Below the pieces are notes generated by a model. The model was not told the DNA's origin and searched no databases. It was given only the letters and a program-made list of their open reading frames with translations. Below, piece by piece: positions 12,413 to 24,599 of a stretch of 64,000 nt of DNA. The DNA comes from Whitmania pigra. Lineage: Eukaryota > Annelida > Clitellata > Hirudinida > Haemopidae. Where the stretch lies: positions 923,501 through 987,500 of the forward strand of contig JAJTWR010000032.1 in the NCBI GenBank assembly GCA_021613335.1. The letters are read 5' to 3'. Position numbers and translations under genes: made by a program. How positions within the stretch are numbered: the first letter of the stretch is position 1; the number at the start of each line of letters is the position of its first letter.

Positions 12413-12600
12413 TTGAATGACGGGGCTATTTTGTCGCCGGGTTGTTTTGTCCTGGGCTGTTTTGTCGCCGGGCTATTTTGTCGGGGCCATTTTGACGGGA
12501 TTTTTCCGTCCTGGGCTATTTTGACGCCGGGCTGTTTTGACGGGGCTGTTTTGTCGGGGCTATTCTGTCGCCGGGCTGTTATGACGGGGTGCCAATTTCT
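12413..12600 (+). repeat. GC-rich phrase repeat (GGGCTATTTTGTCGCCGG family)
   Basis: About nine imperfect phrases of 15-22 bases follow one another, each built from GGGCTRTTTTG, then TCG or ACG, then CCGG or GGG. They are markedly GC-rich in an AT-rich region. Because the unit length varies and the phrases are shuffled, this is not a simple satellite. The same phrases occur at 5309-5350 and around 40480-40525 and 41531-41545. The start (GAATGACGGGG) and end (GACGGGGTGCC) look fixed between copies. Both strands happen to be open here, but the frames are repeat-driven and I do not call a protein. Confidence 0.8.
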
Positions 12601-12724
12601 CATCATACTGCAATTTTGAGGTCGTATTTTATGATTATAGTTTTTTGCCTAAACAAACTCATAAATCACTTATAAAATGCTTACAAATTACTTTGCAAAT
12701 ATAAATTACTTTTAACAGTCTCAC

Positions 12725-12845
12725 AATAGTGGCATAGTAGCGAGAGTAAGGGTGGTATAATAAATTTATTTTGTATTGAATTTTGTCGGGACCGAGTAAA
12801 AGTGGTATAATAACGAGAGTGGCATAGTACCGAGATTTGACCGTA
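12725..12845 (+). repeat. Second phrase repeat (GTGGCATAGTA / GTGGTATAATAA family)
   Basis: Phrases such as GTGGCATAGTAGCGAGAGTA, GGGTGGTATAATAA, GGGACCGAGTAAAAGTGG and CATAGTACCGAG recur in altered order over ~120 bases, in the same shuffled style as the GC-rich repeat 125 bases upstream. Confidence 0.6.
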
Positions 12846-12849
12846 TATT

Positions 12850-15110
12850 TAAAAAATATAAATGCAAAGTAAATTTTAAAATAAACAAACTTTGCGAATG
12901 TTTTCCCAAATCTAAATTTAAATCTTTATCTCCATTTAAGAACAACTTTTATTTGGATTTTTAAGAGTTTATATTTTTTTCTTCAACAATCACAGTAATG
13001 GTAATCAAATGCTGATGAGATTCTTAAACGTACTTTATAATGAAGATGACTCTCGATATTTAGTTTACGAAGTTTGGAAAATTTTCTATGAATGTGATAT
13101 CAAGAGCAAAAACTGTGGTTTCCAGTTTTCATAAATCTCGATGGAAACGAATTCATTGCATTGAATCATTTTAATTCAACCCCACTTGAAATCTCTCTAA
13201 AAAGAACTATTTTCATTTTAAAAAGACTTCAAAATGGCACGCAATTTATCGCATTTTGAGGGAAAATTGCTTCAAAATTCATGACATCATTAAAATCGAA
13301 GATTTATGTCCTTGAAAAATATTTGCGTGAAGTTGTTTATGTTTGCGTTATAGTATCTCCATGCAATGTTTATACTTGAGTTGTTATTGCTGTGCATTTG
13401 ATAGTAAATAATATTACCCACCGATAAATAATATCATAAAGTCTTATTGGAATGAAGATGGAGATCAATAAGTTTCTTATTGAAAGAAAAAATATAATCG
13501 ATTAAACGGATGTAACATCATCAACATCAATGTGTTAAGTTTATAATAATGCTAATAATAGCAGTAACAATAATGTTAATTTATAGCATAGATACTGGCC
13601 ATTATTAATAACAACATTTAACAGCTAAAGATTAAATGCTGATTAAAAGATTAAATGTTTGTTAAAGTCTAGTAGCATCGAGCATGTACGGCTCCTGTCT
13701 CCGTAAGAAGATCGCATAAAATGCCGAACGGAGGACACCATGCGCGACAAAAGATTTGCAAACACTCACATTTGCTTAGGAGGATAATTGTTTATTTTTT
13801 CAAGAGAGCACTTTTTTGAGTTTTACCAACATTGTTCGCGCTGTTTATCTAAGAAAAAATGCTGTGTAAATGCCATCAGATGTTATCGGGCGTCGCCATC
13901 AATTTAACGAACCTCGACATCAAGTCAATGTATTGTCTCCCAAGTGACAGATTTTTTTTAGATAAATGCTTACTCATGTGAGCTTCTCATCTCTTCTCTT
14001 GTATCCTCTATTGTACCCTCTATTGTATCTTCTATTGTATCCTCTCTTATATCCTCCCTCAAGCTGAATTCAACAGAGGTGAGCGCCTTTTTATCGTTAA
14101 AACTATCGGTCATGGATTTTTCATTTTTAAAAAAGACATTTAATCTGATTTACTGATGAGACAAATAATGTAATTAATATTAATCATTTAATCTGAGATT
14201 CTGACCAGACAAATAATTGTTAATTAATTAATATTAATCATTTAACAGTAAGAGTTACTGGTAATAAACATAATATAATTAGTAACGACCCTTACTAATA
14301 ATAACAGAAAGTTAATAATGCACTTATTTTTTGCTTCACGTTTTTAAATTTTTAAATTCACAGGGAAGTATAATTCAATATTATTTTATTTATCAAATTC
14401 AATTATTTGCAAATTTCCTGAAGTTAAAATTCAAATAAACTTAGGTTTATTTCCCTGTTTAATTGACGTTCATGCATCTCCGGTGACAAATAAAATTCTT
14501 CCATGAAATATTTATTCTTAATTTGTATCTTACATTTATTTTATTTTTGTTTAATTTCCTAATATATCTATTATATTGTGACTATTAAATGAACAGATTA
14601 TTTTTATTGCCCGCCTACAATATAAATCATAACATATTTTTGATATTGTTATTATAAACATTATTACCCACCACATACAATATATATATATATTTCAATA
14701 TTGTTGGTGTAAATAAATAAGAAAACGTAACAAACTAAAAGTTGCCAATTACTAATTGCTTCAAGCGCTCCTCCTTCTCGTAATGTTAATTGAGTTTCCC
14801 GCTCATTTCCTAGACTCGTTAAAAGGAGTGGTAATTGAATAAAGACACGAACAATTCCGTTTTGTATTCGGTGCTCCAGAATTCTGTTCCGGAAGATCTT
14901 TGAGCGGCAAAATTGGAACATTTTTCAGCTGAGTTTTCGTTGTCTGCCTGTTCTCCTTATTGAGAGACTTATAAGCTTCAGACTTATAAATTATAATGTA
15001 TAATTTGTAAGAAAGCAGTAGATATAAATGCTGCTTACTCAACAAGGATGTCTCTGAATGAAATTATAAGTAAATTTTCAGTTATAATTTTTCAGAATAA
15101 TAAGCTTCAG
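12850..15110. other. Gene-free stretch with minor repeats
   Basis: No gene can be supported. It holds a short pyrimidine-rich minisatellite (TATCCTCTATTG-like units, ~13990-14060) and a two-copy tandem block at ~14130-14240 containing TTAATATTAATCATTTAA. The open frames on the minus strand at 14664-15045 (one contains CSNFAAQRS, the other NVPILPLKDL) overlap in different frames and have no recognisable domain. Confidence 0.4.
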
Positions 15111-15895
15111 TTAATCTAATTTTCCATACATTTTAGCTAATTCAATTCTATCGTCACGAGAACACCTGAGAAAATTAAGTTTTAAGGAAGTATAAATTTC
15201 ATCCTTCTAACGCAGACATTTGCAGCAGACATTATTCGATTCGAGCCATAGAAATACGAAATAGGTGCCAACAAAACAGTGTTTATGAGTCTCCAACATC
15301 GCAATACTTACTTCTCCACTCCGGGATTGTAAAACATCGAGTTGCTTTCAAATGCTGCAGCTGACCAGAATGGCAAACAGGTTTTCTGTAAAAATGGAGC
15401 AATAAATTCTTCCCAAGTCCAAAGACTTCAATCTTCAATTTGAATCTTTACCTCAGTCGGGATTCTGTGAAAACTTGCTGCTTTCTTTTGGATAAAAAAT
15501 ATTTATAAATGTTTTTATTTTAAGAGTATATATTAATTAAAAATAAATTTAAACGTAACATGTACCAAAAAAAGGATAAAAATTCTTTTGATGGTTTAAG
15601 AATAGAAATTCATTTAGAACTAATTGACTTCTTGTCAGCTGAAATATCAGAAAAAAAAGAGTGATTTTAGGAAGAGAAGTTTATTTACTTCAGCTATTTA
15701 TTCATTATTTAGTCAGTTGAAATATAAATAAAAAAAACCAAACCGAAAGGTTGTAATTCACTTTGATCATTTCTGCGGCTCCTTTGCGTAAAACATCGAC
15801 CCCATCAATTAGCCAATCACCCGCCAAGAGACTCTCGTTTGGACCCGGCAATGTACTGCTCAAGATGTAAAGAACGTCACGTGTTTTGGGGTTCG
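15111..15895 (-). CDS. Last three exons of an unrecognised protein-coding gene
   Basis: Three minus-strand segments fit together with GT-AG sites and matching phases: 15895-15762 (44 full codons; contains LSSTLPGPNESLLAGDWLID), 15385-15312 (24 codons; KTCLPFWSAAAFESN, FYNPGVE) and 15165-15111 (CSRDDRIELAKMYGKLD then TAA). The first acceptor is TCACAAATTAG and needs one base from an upstream exon, so the gene continues to the right, but I found no convincing earlier exon before 18 kb. Composition and phase agreement make chance unlikely. I do not recognise the family. The PFW string recalls the lectin exon 3, but nothing else matches, so I do not assign it to that family. It could instead be a decayed gene. 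Confidence 0.5.
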
Positions 15896-15899
15896 CTAA

Positions 15900-18050
15900 T
15901 TTGTGACAGCAGTGTGACGTTATGTCACTGTCGTAGTAAACCAGAGTTTATAAGGAGGGGTCAATAATTGGTACCCCAATTTGGGGGAAATTGTTTTTAT
16001 AAATTTATAAATTGTTTATAAATTCTACTTTGTAACTCGATGGCTAGGATGGGGAAGATCGATTGTGAAAACATGCAGTCATTTGAGGGCGGTCCATAAA
16101 ATTTGTTAATTAATATAAATTTATTAAAACCAATTTAAAGAATATTTCACTCATTTATTCACTCACTGGTTAATCTTTCTCTCAGACCGACAGTCTTTAA
16201 AACCATTAATTTCAGTTGATTTAATTTTATTTAACATTAATTAGGTTTCGGTAAATTTAGATGTCGAAATTACGCAGTTCATTTAATAATTATAAATTTA
16301 AACAAATTTAAAAATTAAATAAAAATAAACAAATAAATAAAATTAAATTAAAAAATTACTGAACTTGATATTGTTATTCTTAACATAAATGAAATTATAA
16401 AAACATCTTTTGAGGTCACTAAAAATCTATATTTTGTACTTTACAATACTAAATAATATAATTTTATAATTAAATAAATAAATAAATATTTATATTTATA
16501 TTATAATATTTATATTAAAATTATTTAAATTATATAATAAATAATTATTATTTAAATAAATATATTTATAAGTAAATTTTACTTTAATTTTTTTACTTTT
16601 ACTTTTATTTATAAATTTAAATAATCATAATAATTTAAGTTTTTTATTTCCTTCAAACTTCAAATCCCATTAAGAAATGTCATCAAGAAATTAATAATTC
16701 TTTAAAGATTTCTTGGAAGTCGTTTTTATTAAAGAAATTCTGATTGCAATTTCATGCGCGTAGTAACCGACATTAATTCAAGGGATTCCAGTGATTCTTA
16801 GGAGGCCATGGAAGGATTTTAGGTTGCCATCAAAAGTAATTTACGACTGGAAGAGATGTCGGAGGATTAGAAGTCATGAATTATAGTCCCATTCTGCTTG
16901 ATAATTTTCCTTATCATAGATTTTATGACTTCTCAATTTAAGCAGTTATTCTCTGTGGTCCCAAAACGACTGTTTTAGAAGAACTAGTAAATAAACTACG
17001 GAAATGAATTTAAACGAAAAGATGAATTTATTCAACTTTGGAGAATTATTATTTTTTATAATGCGTTTGATGTCGTAAACTTGAAAATAATTATTTCAAC
17101 AAAATCAACACATTTTATCGGCCCCCGAGAAATCGAAATTTGAAAAACAATTTTAAGAACAACCTTTTCGAGGCAAATTTCCGTTTGAAAACAGATTTAT
17201 GAGATATAACTTATTGCATTAAGTAGCTATTATTAAATTATTATTACTTATTGCATTAAGTAGTTGTGCATAACTTAAAAATTGAAACGCTTCGATGACT
17301 TCAAAATTGGGAAAACATCGCTTGTCAGGTTTTTGTAAGTAACTTTCACTTCGTTTCATGCGGAGTCGCTCATCCGGAAAATTATGAAACTTTGCAAAAT
17401 ATTTCTAATTGCGGCTTTCTTTTTCACCAATCAATTTAACGCCCATGATAATTTATTATAAATATTTAAATATAACAAACTAAGACTACTTAAATGCGAT
17501 AATTCACTATAATTAAGTAAATGTAATAGAATATTTAATTAAATATTAAATACTATTATTATTGAACAAATTTATAAAAAACAACTCACTCATTTGAAAA
17601 AGATCTTATCATTTGAAGATTGGTCATAAATATGAAATTCTAATTAATTGCTTAATTACAAATCAGGAGAATAATTTGAATTGGGACATTTTCGCAGAAG
17701 TATTTCCTGATTTATGTTCCTAATCAGAATACGTCTGCAACTGGATTCTTCTGATGGCATCTGCCGAAGAGATTTACAGTCCAATACGATCATTAAACAA
17801 CTAACAAATTATTAATTAATTATTTTTTGAATTTTAACTATGTTAAGGAGTAATTTTCAGCAGCGATGGCGGATTTGGTGCAAAGGAAAGTAATTAAAAA
17901 GTTTTCGATAATTACAGCAAACACAACATAGGAGCGCTTTGTTCTGAGAGAAAAAACAGAATCTATAAAAAATATTATTAATAATAATAAATTGAGTTTA
18001 TTACTTATGTAAGCAGCATGTGTGTGTTTCCATTCTTTACAATTTTGCGT
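15900..18050. other. Gene-free AT-rich stretch
   Basis: Long A/T-rich tracts with no supported gene. At 17384 (+) a 25-codon frame begins like a signal peptide (MKLCKIFLIAAFFFTNQFNA) but stops immediately after, with no donor site visible; I treat it as a chance or relic sequence. Confidence 0.4.
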
Positions 18051-18329
18051 TTAAAGACATTAAAGTATGCAGACGATATTAAAACATTCCTTGTAATTTA
18101 AATAAATAATTAATAATAATAATACCCAGAAGTGCAAAACGTGGAATTTAATTGTGAATCTAAGATTGCGGCCGAACGTTTCGGTTTTTTTTTTTAAGTT
18201 ATTTGGAGGTAAACGAGGATTGTCTGAAGAAATTCGAAAATGCAAAGAAATCACTGACTCAATTTAAAAACTTAACTGAGGCTGTTTGAGAAATCAATTT
18301 AATTATTAACACAACTAATAACTTAATTA

Positions 18330-18940
18330 ATGTTATTACAGAACAAGAAAATAATTTTAAAAAACTCAGCAAAAACTTAAGGAGTTGAAAGAAACCAAAC
18401 AATGCTTCTTGAAAGCTTAATTACAGATATTTAAATATATTATTTGGTTCAATCGAAGGACATAAAATGAAAAATATAAAAGAACAATGGGAGACAGTGA
18501 AGTCAAAACAACTTGGCAGAAAATGCTGGAAAGCTAAATGAAAAAAATCGTCTGTCAAAACTTCTGAAAGAAGTAACAAGCAAACATTCAAAAAGAAAAA
18601 GAAATCCTGCAAATTGGCAAAAACGATGCTTCCGAAACCAGTACCCAAGTTGATAAAATTTGATAACTTAGTTACCAAGAACTTGATTCTGGAATAATTA
18701 TTATTACTAATATTATTGATATAGTTCTACAACTTTAACCAATAAAATTATACAATAATTCCTGGTAATATCGTATAATTGAGAAAAAGTGAACAATTCT
18801 AGAAAATAATCCTGAATTAGGATCTTCTCAAGAAAGATAGAAAATATACAATAAGCTGTTTAATAATAAAGTTAAAAAAATTAATCAAAAAAGGAGAAAA
18901 CAAGAAGTGGGTGGTCTGAATTAGGGGACAATCTAATTTC
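18330..18940 (+). mobile_element. Degraded LINE ORF1 remnant
   Basis: Pieces in several frames match the ORF1 at 24600-25461 in order: TEQENNFKKLSKNL (coiled coil), SKLLKEVT, PKLIKFDNLV, then YNKLFNNKVKKINQK and KKWVV-like strings. Stops and frameshifts are frequent. Upstream at ~18059-18092 the plus strand encodes LKYADDIKTF, a possible relic of a reverse transcriptase active site, too short to be sure. Confidence 0.65.
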
Positions 18941-19303
18941 TAATGGTCTTCCATTCTGTTGAAGACTTTGAAAAAGCAACTGAAGACTGGTTGAACCAAA
19001 GTAGCAGAATTATTATATTAAATATACAGATTTAAATATTTAAATTATTATATTAAATATACAGATTTAAATATTTAAATTATTATATTAAATATACAGA
19101 TTTAAATATTGTTTCTTTAACTTTGATTTGGTTACTGATGAATTGATGACATCCAGTTTGAGTTGCTTAATTAAGTTTTCCTTCCGCATTCCCGTGGAGA
19201 TCGCCACTTTAAATAATTGCGGACGTAGTTTACTTAAGACTGTTTGCTTTTGTTTTGTCAGTTTTGTTTTTGGGAAGGTAAAAAAAACACAAAAACAAAT
19301 AGT

Positions 19304-20068
19304 ATTAGGGCTGTTCACGATTAATCGTACGATTAATTGTTAAAAAAACGTTAAATTGATGACGAAGTGACAATCGGATTTAATTCACTTATTAGTAAGT
19401 GTGTTTTAAGCAAGCTTAAAACTAAAATTACTGTTACGGTTGATTTCCCCCCCAATTCATTCAATAAACGTCAAACGGATTAAATTGGATTAATCTTTTA
19501 AGCAAAATAACTTCTTCTTACTGTCAGTAGTTACAGGTATTTTATTTTATTTATGTTTATTCGCATGTTTAATGCATGTTTGATGCATGTTTAAAGCGGT
19601 TGTGCCGAACAATCTTTCAAGTAGCACATATGTATTCTGAGATGTGCTGGTTTCATACCAGTGGTATGCATATTATCGCATGAATAACAGATGCCAATTT
19701 CTGAATAGGGTAGGTACTAACTTAATTGTAATTTTCTAATTGTAACTTCATTTCTATAGCACCATATGCTTCTTGTAACCATTTACATAGCGCTCCTTCC
19801 CAAGGGCGCTGGCGACAGTGAATGCTGGGTTTCGAACACGATACATTACGACTGTTGCCATTACCGCCGTATGCAGGCACGTAACCCAATCGGATAGCCT
19901 GCACGCCCACTTTCCATCAAAACAAAACTCGCGGGTAATATAAATATCGACATTGCCCAAATAATTAAAGAATTTAATCGATATTTCATCGTCATAAGAT
20001 AAATTAGTAAAAAGTTCAAAATGTTTAATTTTTAATCGGAAGATTAATCATTATGGGCAGCACTAATT
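19304..20068. mobile_element. Non-autonomous DNA transposon with imperfect inverted ends (hAT-like)
   Basis: The left end reads TAGGGCTGTTCACGATTAAT. The reverse complement of the right end reads TAGTGCTGCCCATAATGATT, and both continue into ATTAATC..CGATTAA. The left arm contains a perfect 18-bp palindrome at 19320-19337. I see no transposase and no clear target duplication. A SINE (19735-19910) is inserted inside it. Confidence 0.45.
19735..19910 (-). mobile_element. tRNA-derived SINE, copy 1
   Basis: On the minus strand it reads GTGCAGGCTATCCGATTGGG, then GGCGGTAATGGCAACAGTCG, a box-B-like GTTCGAAACCC, and a tail with GCGCTATGTAAATGGTTAC. It is about 80% similar by eye to the copy at 20736-20926. 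Confidence 0.75.
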
Positions 20069-20303
20069 TTTAGCAGACGTAATGACTCTAATTAGTGGTT
20101 AAGTTAATCATCTTCAAAGAAAGCACAAAATGGAAGTGGCGCATTTATAAAAGTTGCTCCGATTGGCATCCATTATCTTGATCTTGATCTTTATCATCAT
20201 CGTCGTCCTCGTCATCAGCGAACCATCACCATAGTTACTAACACTACCAGCATCATCATCGTCGTCGTCGTCATCGCTATTATCATTATCATCATTCATG
20301 TTC

Positions 20304-20445
20304 TCGCATGTAATTCGTGCCACAGTGCGTGGGTGTGAGCATCGATACAGTGCGAAAGATTTAGTATAGGTACTTCTTTTGCCGGGTTCCATTTGGCAGA
20401 CTATTTGCAGACGTTGCAAGTTGATGCAGGTCAAATTACATGCGA
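20304..20445. repeat. Short inverted repeat with 12-bp perfect arms
   Basis: TCGCATGTAATT (20304-20315) faces AATTACATGCGA (20434-20445) across 118 bases. It could be a small MITE or the terminal arms of a solo element; no target duplication is obvious. Confidence 0.4.
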
Positions 20446-20735
20446 TTTTCTTTCATTTACATTTCTCCAGCAGTAATTTTCTTTTGAAATTGATTAGAAA
20501 AGTAATTTGTTAATATCAGTTTATTTTTTACATAAAGGGGTGGTTGTTAATAATTATTCAAAATGACTATCATTAATATTTCATTCATGTTCTTAAGATA
20601 TTTCTGCAATGAATTTATTTATTTAATAATAAATCAATTTTGTCCTAAATAATTTTTTTTACTCAAATTTAACAATCACTTAAGAATTTATTTCAAATTA
20701 CTTTAGAAATTCACTTCCATTTTTAATTTTTTTTA

Positions 20736-20926
20736 GGGCGTGCAGGTTGGCCGAATGGGTCACGTGCCTGCATACGGCGGTAATGGCAACAGTCGTAATG
20801 TGTCGTGTTCGAAACCCAGCCTGCATTGCCGCCAGCATCCTTTGAAAAGAGCGCTATATAAATAGTTACAAGAAGCTCCTCTGACGCTATGCATGTGGCG
20901 CTTTATAAATGAAGTACAATTACAAC
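20736..20926 (+). mobile_element. tRNA-derived SINE, copy 2 (most complete)
   Basis: It starts GGCGTGCAGGTTGGCCGAAT, giving a box A-like TGGCCGAATGG, then box B GTTCGAAACCC about 50 bases on. These are the internal RNA polymerase III promoter elements of a tRNA-like head. The unrelated body ends in GTGGCGCTTTATAAATGAAG. Related copies lie at 19735-19910, 52237-52310, 53061-53225 and 54438-54475. Confidence 0.8.
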
Positions 20927-20969
20927 TCCAAATTTTCTATTGCTACCTGGGTGGTCCTACATTCATTTC

Positions 20970-21140
20970 AAAGGTCATTCGTGATGATCTTTCCGAAAGA
21001 CAAAACAATGGATCTTGTTCGAACGATTGCTGAAGAGATTAATGGCTTCTTCGTCGCCAGATGGCATTCCGTGCTCGCATTCCGCCCTAGTTCACGAGCA
21101 ACGCTGTCCTCATTATTATCATCATCATCATCATCATTGT
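20970..21140. other. Coding-like GC-richer patch, unassigned
   Basis: This patch stays open on both strands (plus: MDLVRTIAEEINGFFVARW; minus: AECEHGMPSGDEEAINLF) and is more GC-rich than its surroundings. No family is recognised and no splice structure is convincing. Confidence 0.2.
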
Positions 21141-21444
21141 TATCGCCATCGTAGTTATTAAGTTATTATGTATTAATTATTTAAACGACAATTAAAATTA
21201 AATTTTGTGCCAAAAGATGATTTATTGAATTTGTTTTCCGTGCAAATTAAAAAAAGAAGATATATTACACATTATCGACAATATGCAAGATTAAAGCATA
21301 TTGTAAATGTTTTACTCATTTTAATAATAGCATTAATTATTCGCATTTTGAATTTAGAAATATTTTTTTCAATTTTAATTTGCTTGGCGGGCTTTTCATT
21401 GAAAGTAAACATTTCAAAACGACATCCACAAGAACAACATCATC

Positions 21445-21676
<232 letters not shown>

Positions 21677-22770
21677 AACAACAGCCACAACAAAAGGAGA
21701 GCTGAAAAAAACATCTGTCATGTTGGTCCCAGTAGACCGTTGACCTTGCACAGCTGACAGGTCATGACCTTTCGACCTTTCAACCCCAAAAAATTGACTG
21801 ACTATGAATAACTTCAAATGAGGAATTACCTATCAATTTTTAATAACAAATTTCATGAAAATATCGTGATTTTTTTTAGATCTGAATACGTAAATAACTG
21901 AAATTACAAATAAAATAATAATAAAAGAATTATAACTTGTGCGGGATTATTTGAAAGAAGTATATATATATATATATATTTTTCTCTTTATTTATATATA
22001 TTATGGATTTATTTATTTTATTGGGTTACATATTTTGACTCGTACACCAAATGAAATGAAAATTTAAATGATTAAAGAGATTCAACAAAATCCATTTAAT
22101 CAGCAAAATAAAAAACTTCTCGGAACAAACAAAATTGAAGAATTCTATAAAAAAAAGAAAAAAATTAAACAAAAATTAAGACAAAAAAAATATGAACCTG
22201 GAAAAAGTAATCTCATAAGAAAGTTTCACATTTCAGCGAATGCAATACGACTTGATGAGATTCATAAACCACATATTAACCTGCTCTTCAGGGAAAAGCA
22301 CAAATACTTTTCACTATTTCATTGTGTCTATAAAAGGTACGATGCTACATTAAGCAATTAATGTTATATTATGTTATTACATAACCGATATTATATTATG
22401 CTATTATATAACTAACGTTATATTATATTATTATACAACTATTATTAATTTTATATTACACAACTATTATTATATTTTATATGCAACTATTATTTATATT
22501 ATTATTAATAATTATGCAGTGTTTGTAATTGTATTAAATGTCATTTTGTTTAATAAAGTCTAAAAAAAAGTGATTTGAACATAAAAAACTCAAAAAGAAT
22601 CTCGAAACAGAGTCTATCATACAAACATTAGATTTCTTAAAATACTAAACAAAATAAATTTTATATTGTGTCTTGTTACTTTATGTTATGTCATGTCATG
22701 TCATGTTATGTCATGTTAAATGGTGACAGATGATGTCGCTATTGTTTATGTTAATGCTAGTTTTAATTAT

Positions 22771-23058
22771 TGTAGATTTAAGTCCTTATAATATAATATT
22801 ATGTTGCTAGAATTAATTTACTACGAGATCAAAAGACAACCATGTAGATTTAAGTCCTTATAATATAATATTATGTTACTAGAATTAATTTACTACGAGA
22901 TCAAAAGACAACCATGTAGATTTAAGTCCTTATAATATAATATTATGTTACTAGAATTAATTTACTACGAGATCAAAAGACAACCATGTAGATTTAAGTC
23001 CTTATAATATAATATTATGTTACTAGAATTAATTTACTACGAGATCAAAAGACAACCA
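22771..23058 (+). repeat. 72-bp tandem repeat, four copies
   Basis: Four nearly identical units begin TGTAGATTTAAGTCC at 22771, 22843, 22915 and 22987 and end CAAAAGACAACCA. The only clear difference is TGTTGC versus TGTTAC in the first unit, so the array is young or homogenised. No spacers, so not a CRISPR. Confidence 0.92.
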
Positions 23059-23739
23059 TGCCACTTTGAAAGACTCAAAAGCTGACGTGTGCCTTTCGTG
23101 CAACTTCCTCAATGAATTATTGAGAAGAAAATGCATCAAGCATCATGCAAAGTGCATGTTCCGTCACTGGATTTAATTCTGACTCCTTTTAATTCAGATT
23201 TATTCGCTTAAAAATTAAAGTTTTCTTTTTAAAAAACGTACAAAAATGTTTTAAATTTTTGAAAAGTAAATAGTTAGAATTTAAGAAATATATTTTGTTA
23301 GTTATTTCTCAAGAATCTTTCATAACAAATGATTGTTCTTCTTCTTATTATTATTACTATTATTATTACAAATTTAATAAATGTATTAAGTGATTTTATT
23401 TTAAACACTAATTATATTGACAATATTAAACCATCATGAATTTATTTTTACAGTGTATCTTACTGAAAAGGTATAAATATTATACACATAAATAAATAAA
23501 ATAAAAACGTAATTATATTAATAATATAAATATCTTATTAATAAAATATGTACATCTTATTAATTAAATAAATATCTTATTAGTAAAATAAATATCTTAT
23601 TTCTCGAATATTCCTCTGACATCTGCAAGTGTCAAAATGTTTGTCATGATGAGAAAAATTTGACGTCCCAAGGATTGATGGATTAACGAAAACAAGGATG
23701 GATCTGGAAAGTTTTCAGGAAAGTTATGACAAAGTTCTC

Positions 23740-24151
<412 letters not shown>

Positions 24152-24599
24152 TTTTTATGTTATACTGTTGCTTTTTCAAAGAATTCTTCTGCATTGTTAA
24201 AATAATCCAATTCAAAATTGTCCCATTGCGTGCCATTATTTTATGCCCGAGCTACAAATATTTATCTATTTTAATGTTATTTGATGCTGACGCTTATGGA
24301 ACTCTGGAGACATATTATTATTATTATTATTATTTTTATTTTTTTATTTTTTTATTTATTTTTTTAAGACTTCTGACGAAGTTTATTTTCCCGAACATCT
24401 GAACATCCGATAAATAATCAGTCCGAAAAAACCCCTCCAAAAAATTTTTAAAGTCCCCCATCATGGCTCGGGATCTCCACGGGACTATAAGTTGAATTTA
24501 ACTTAAATAAATCACTGGAACTGTGCATGCACGCTAAATCAAAAAACAAAAGCAATACAAAGGAAAATTATACAAAGTATATAATTAGTTCTGTTGATT

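Noticed and set aside
12394..12619. Frames of ~70 codons on both strands in the phrase repeat (e.g. TKQPGDKIAPS)
   Set aside because: Open only because of the repeated unit; both strands are open alike and no start or splice context is present.
17384..17461. Signal-peptide-like 25-codon frame on +
   Set aside because: Stops at once, with no donor site or downstream exon; may be chance or a relic.
22771..23058. Regular direct repeats suggestive of a CRISPR array
   Set aside because: The 72-bp units are contiguous with no unique spacers, and the genome is animal.
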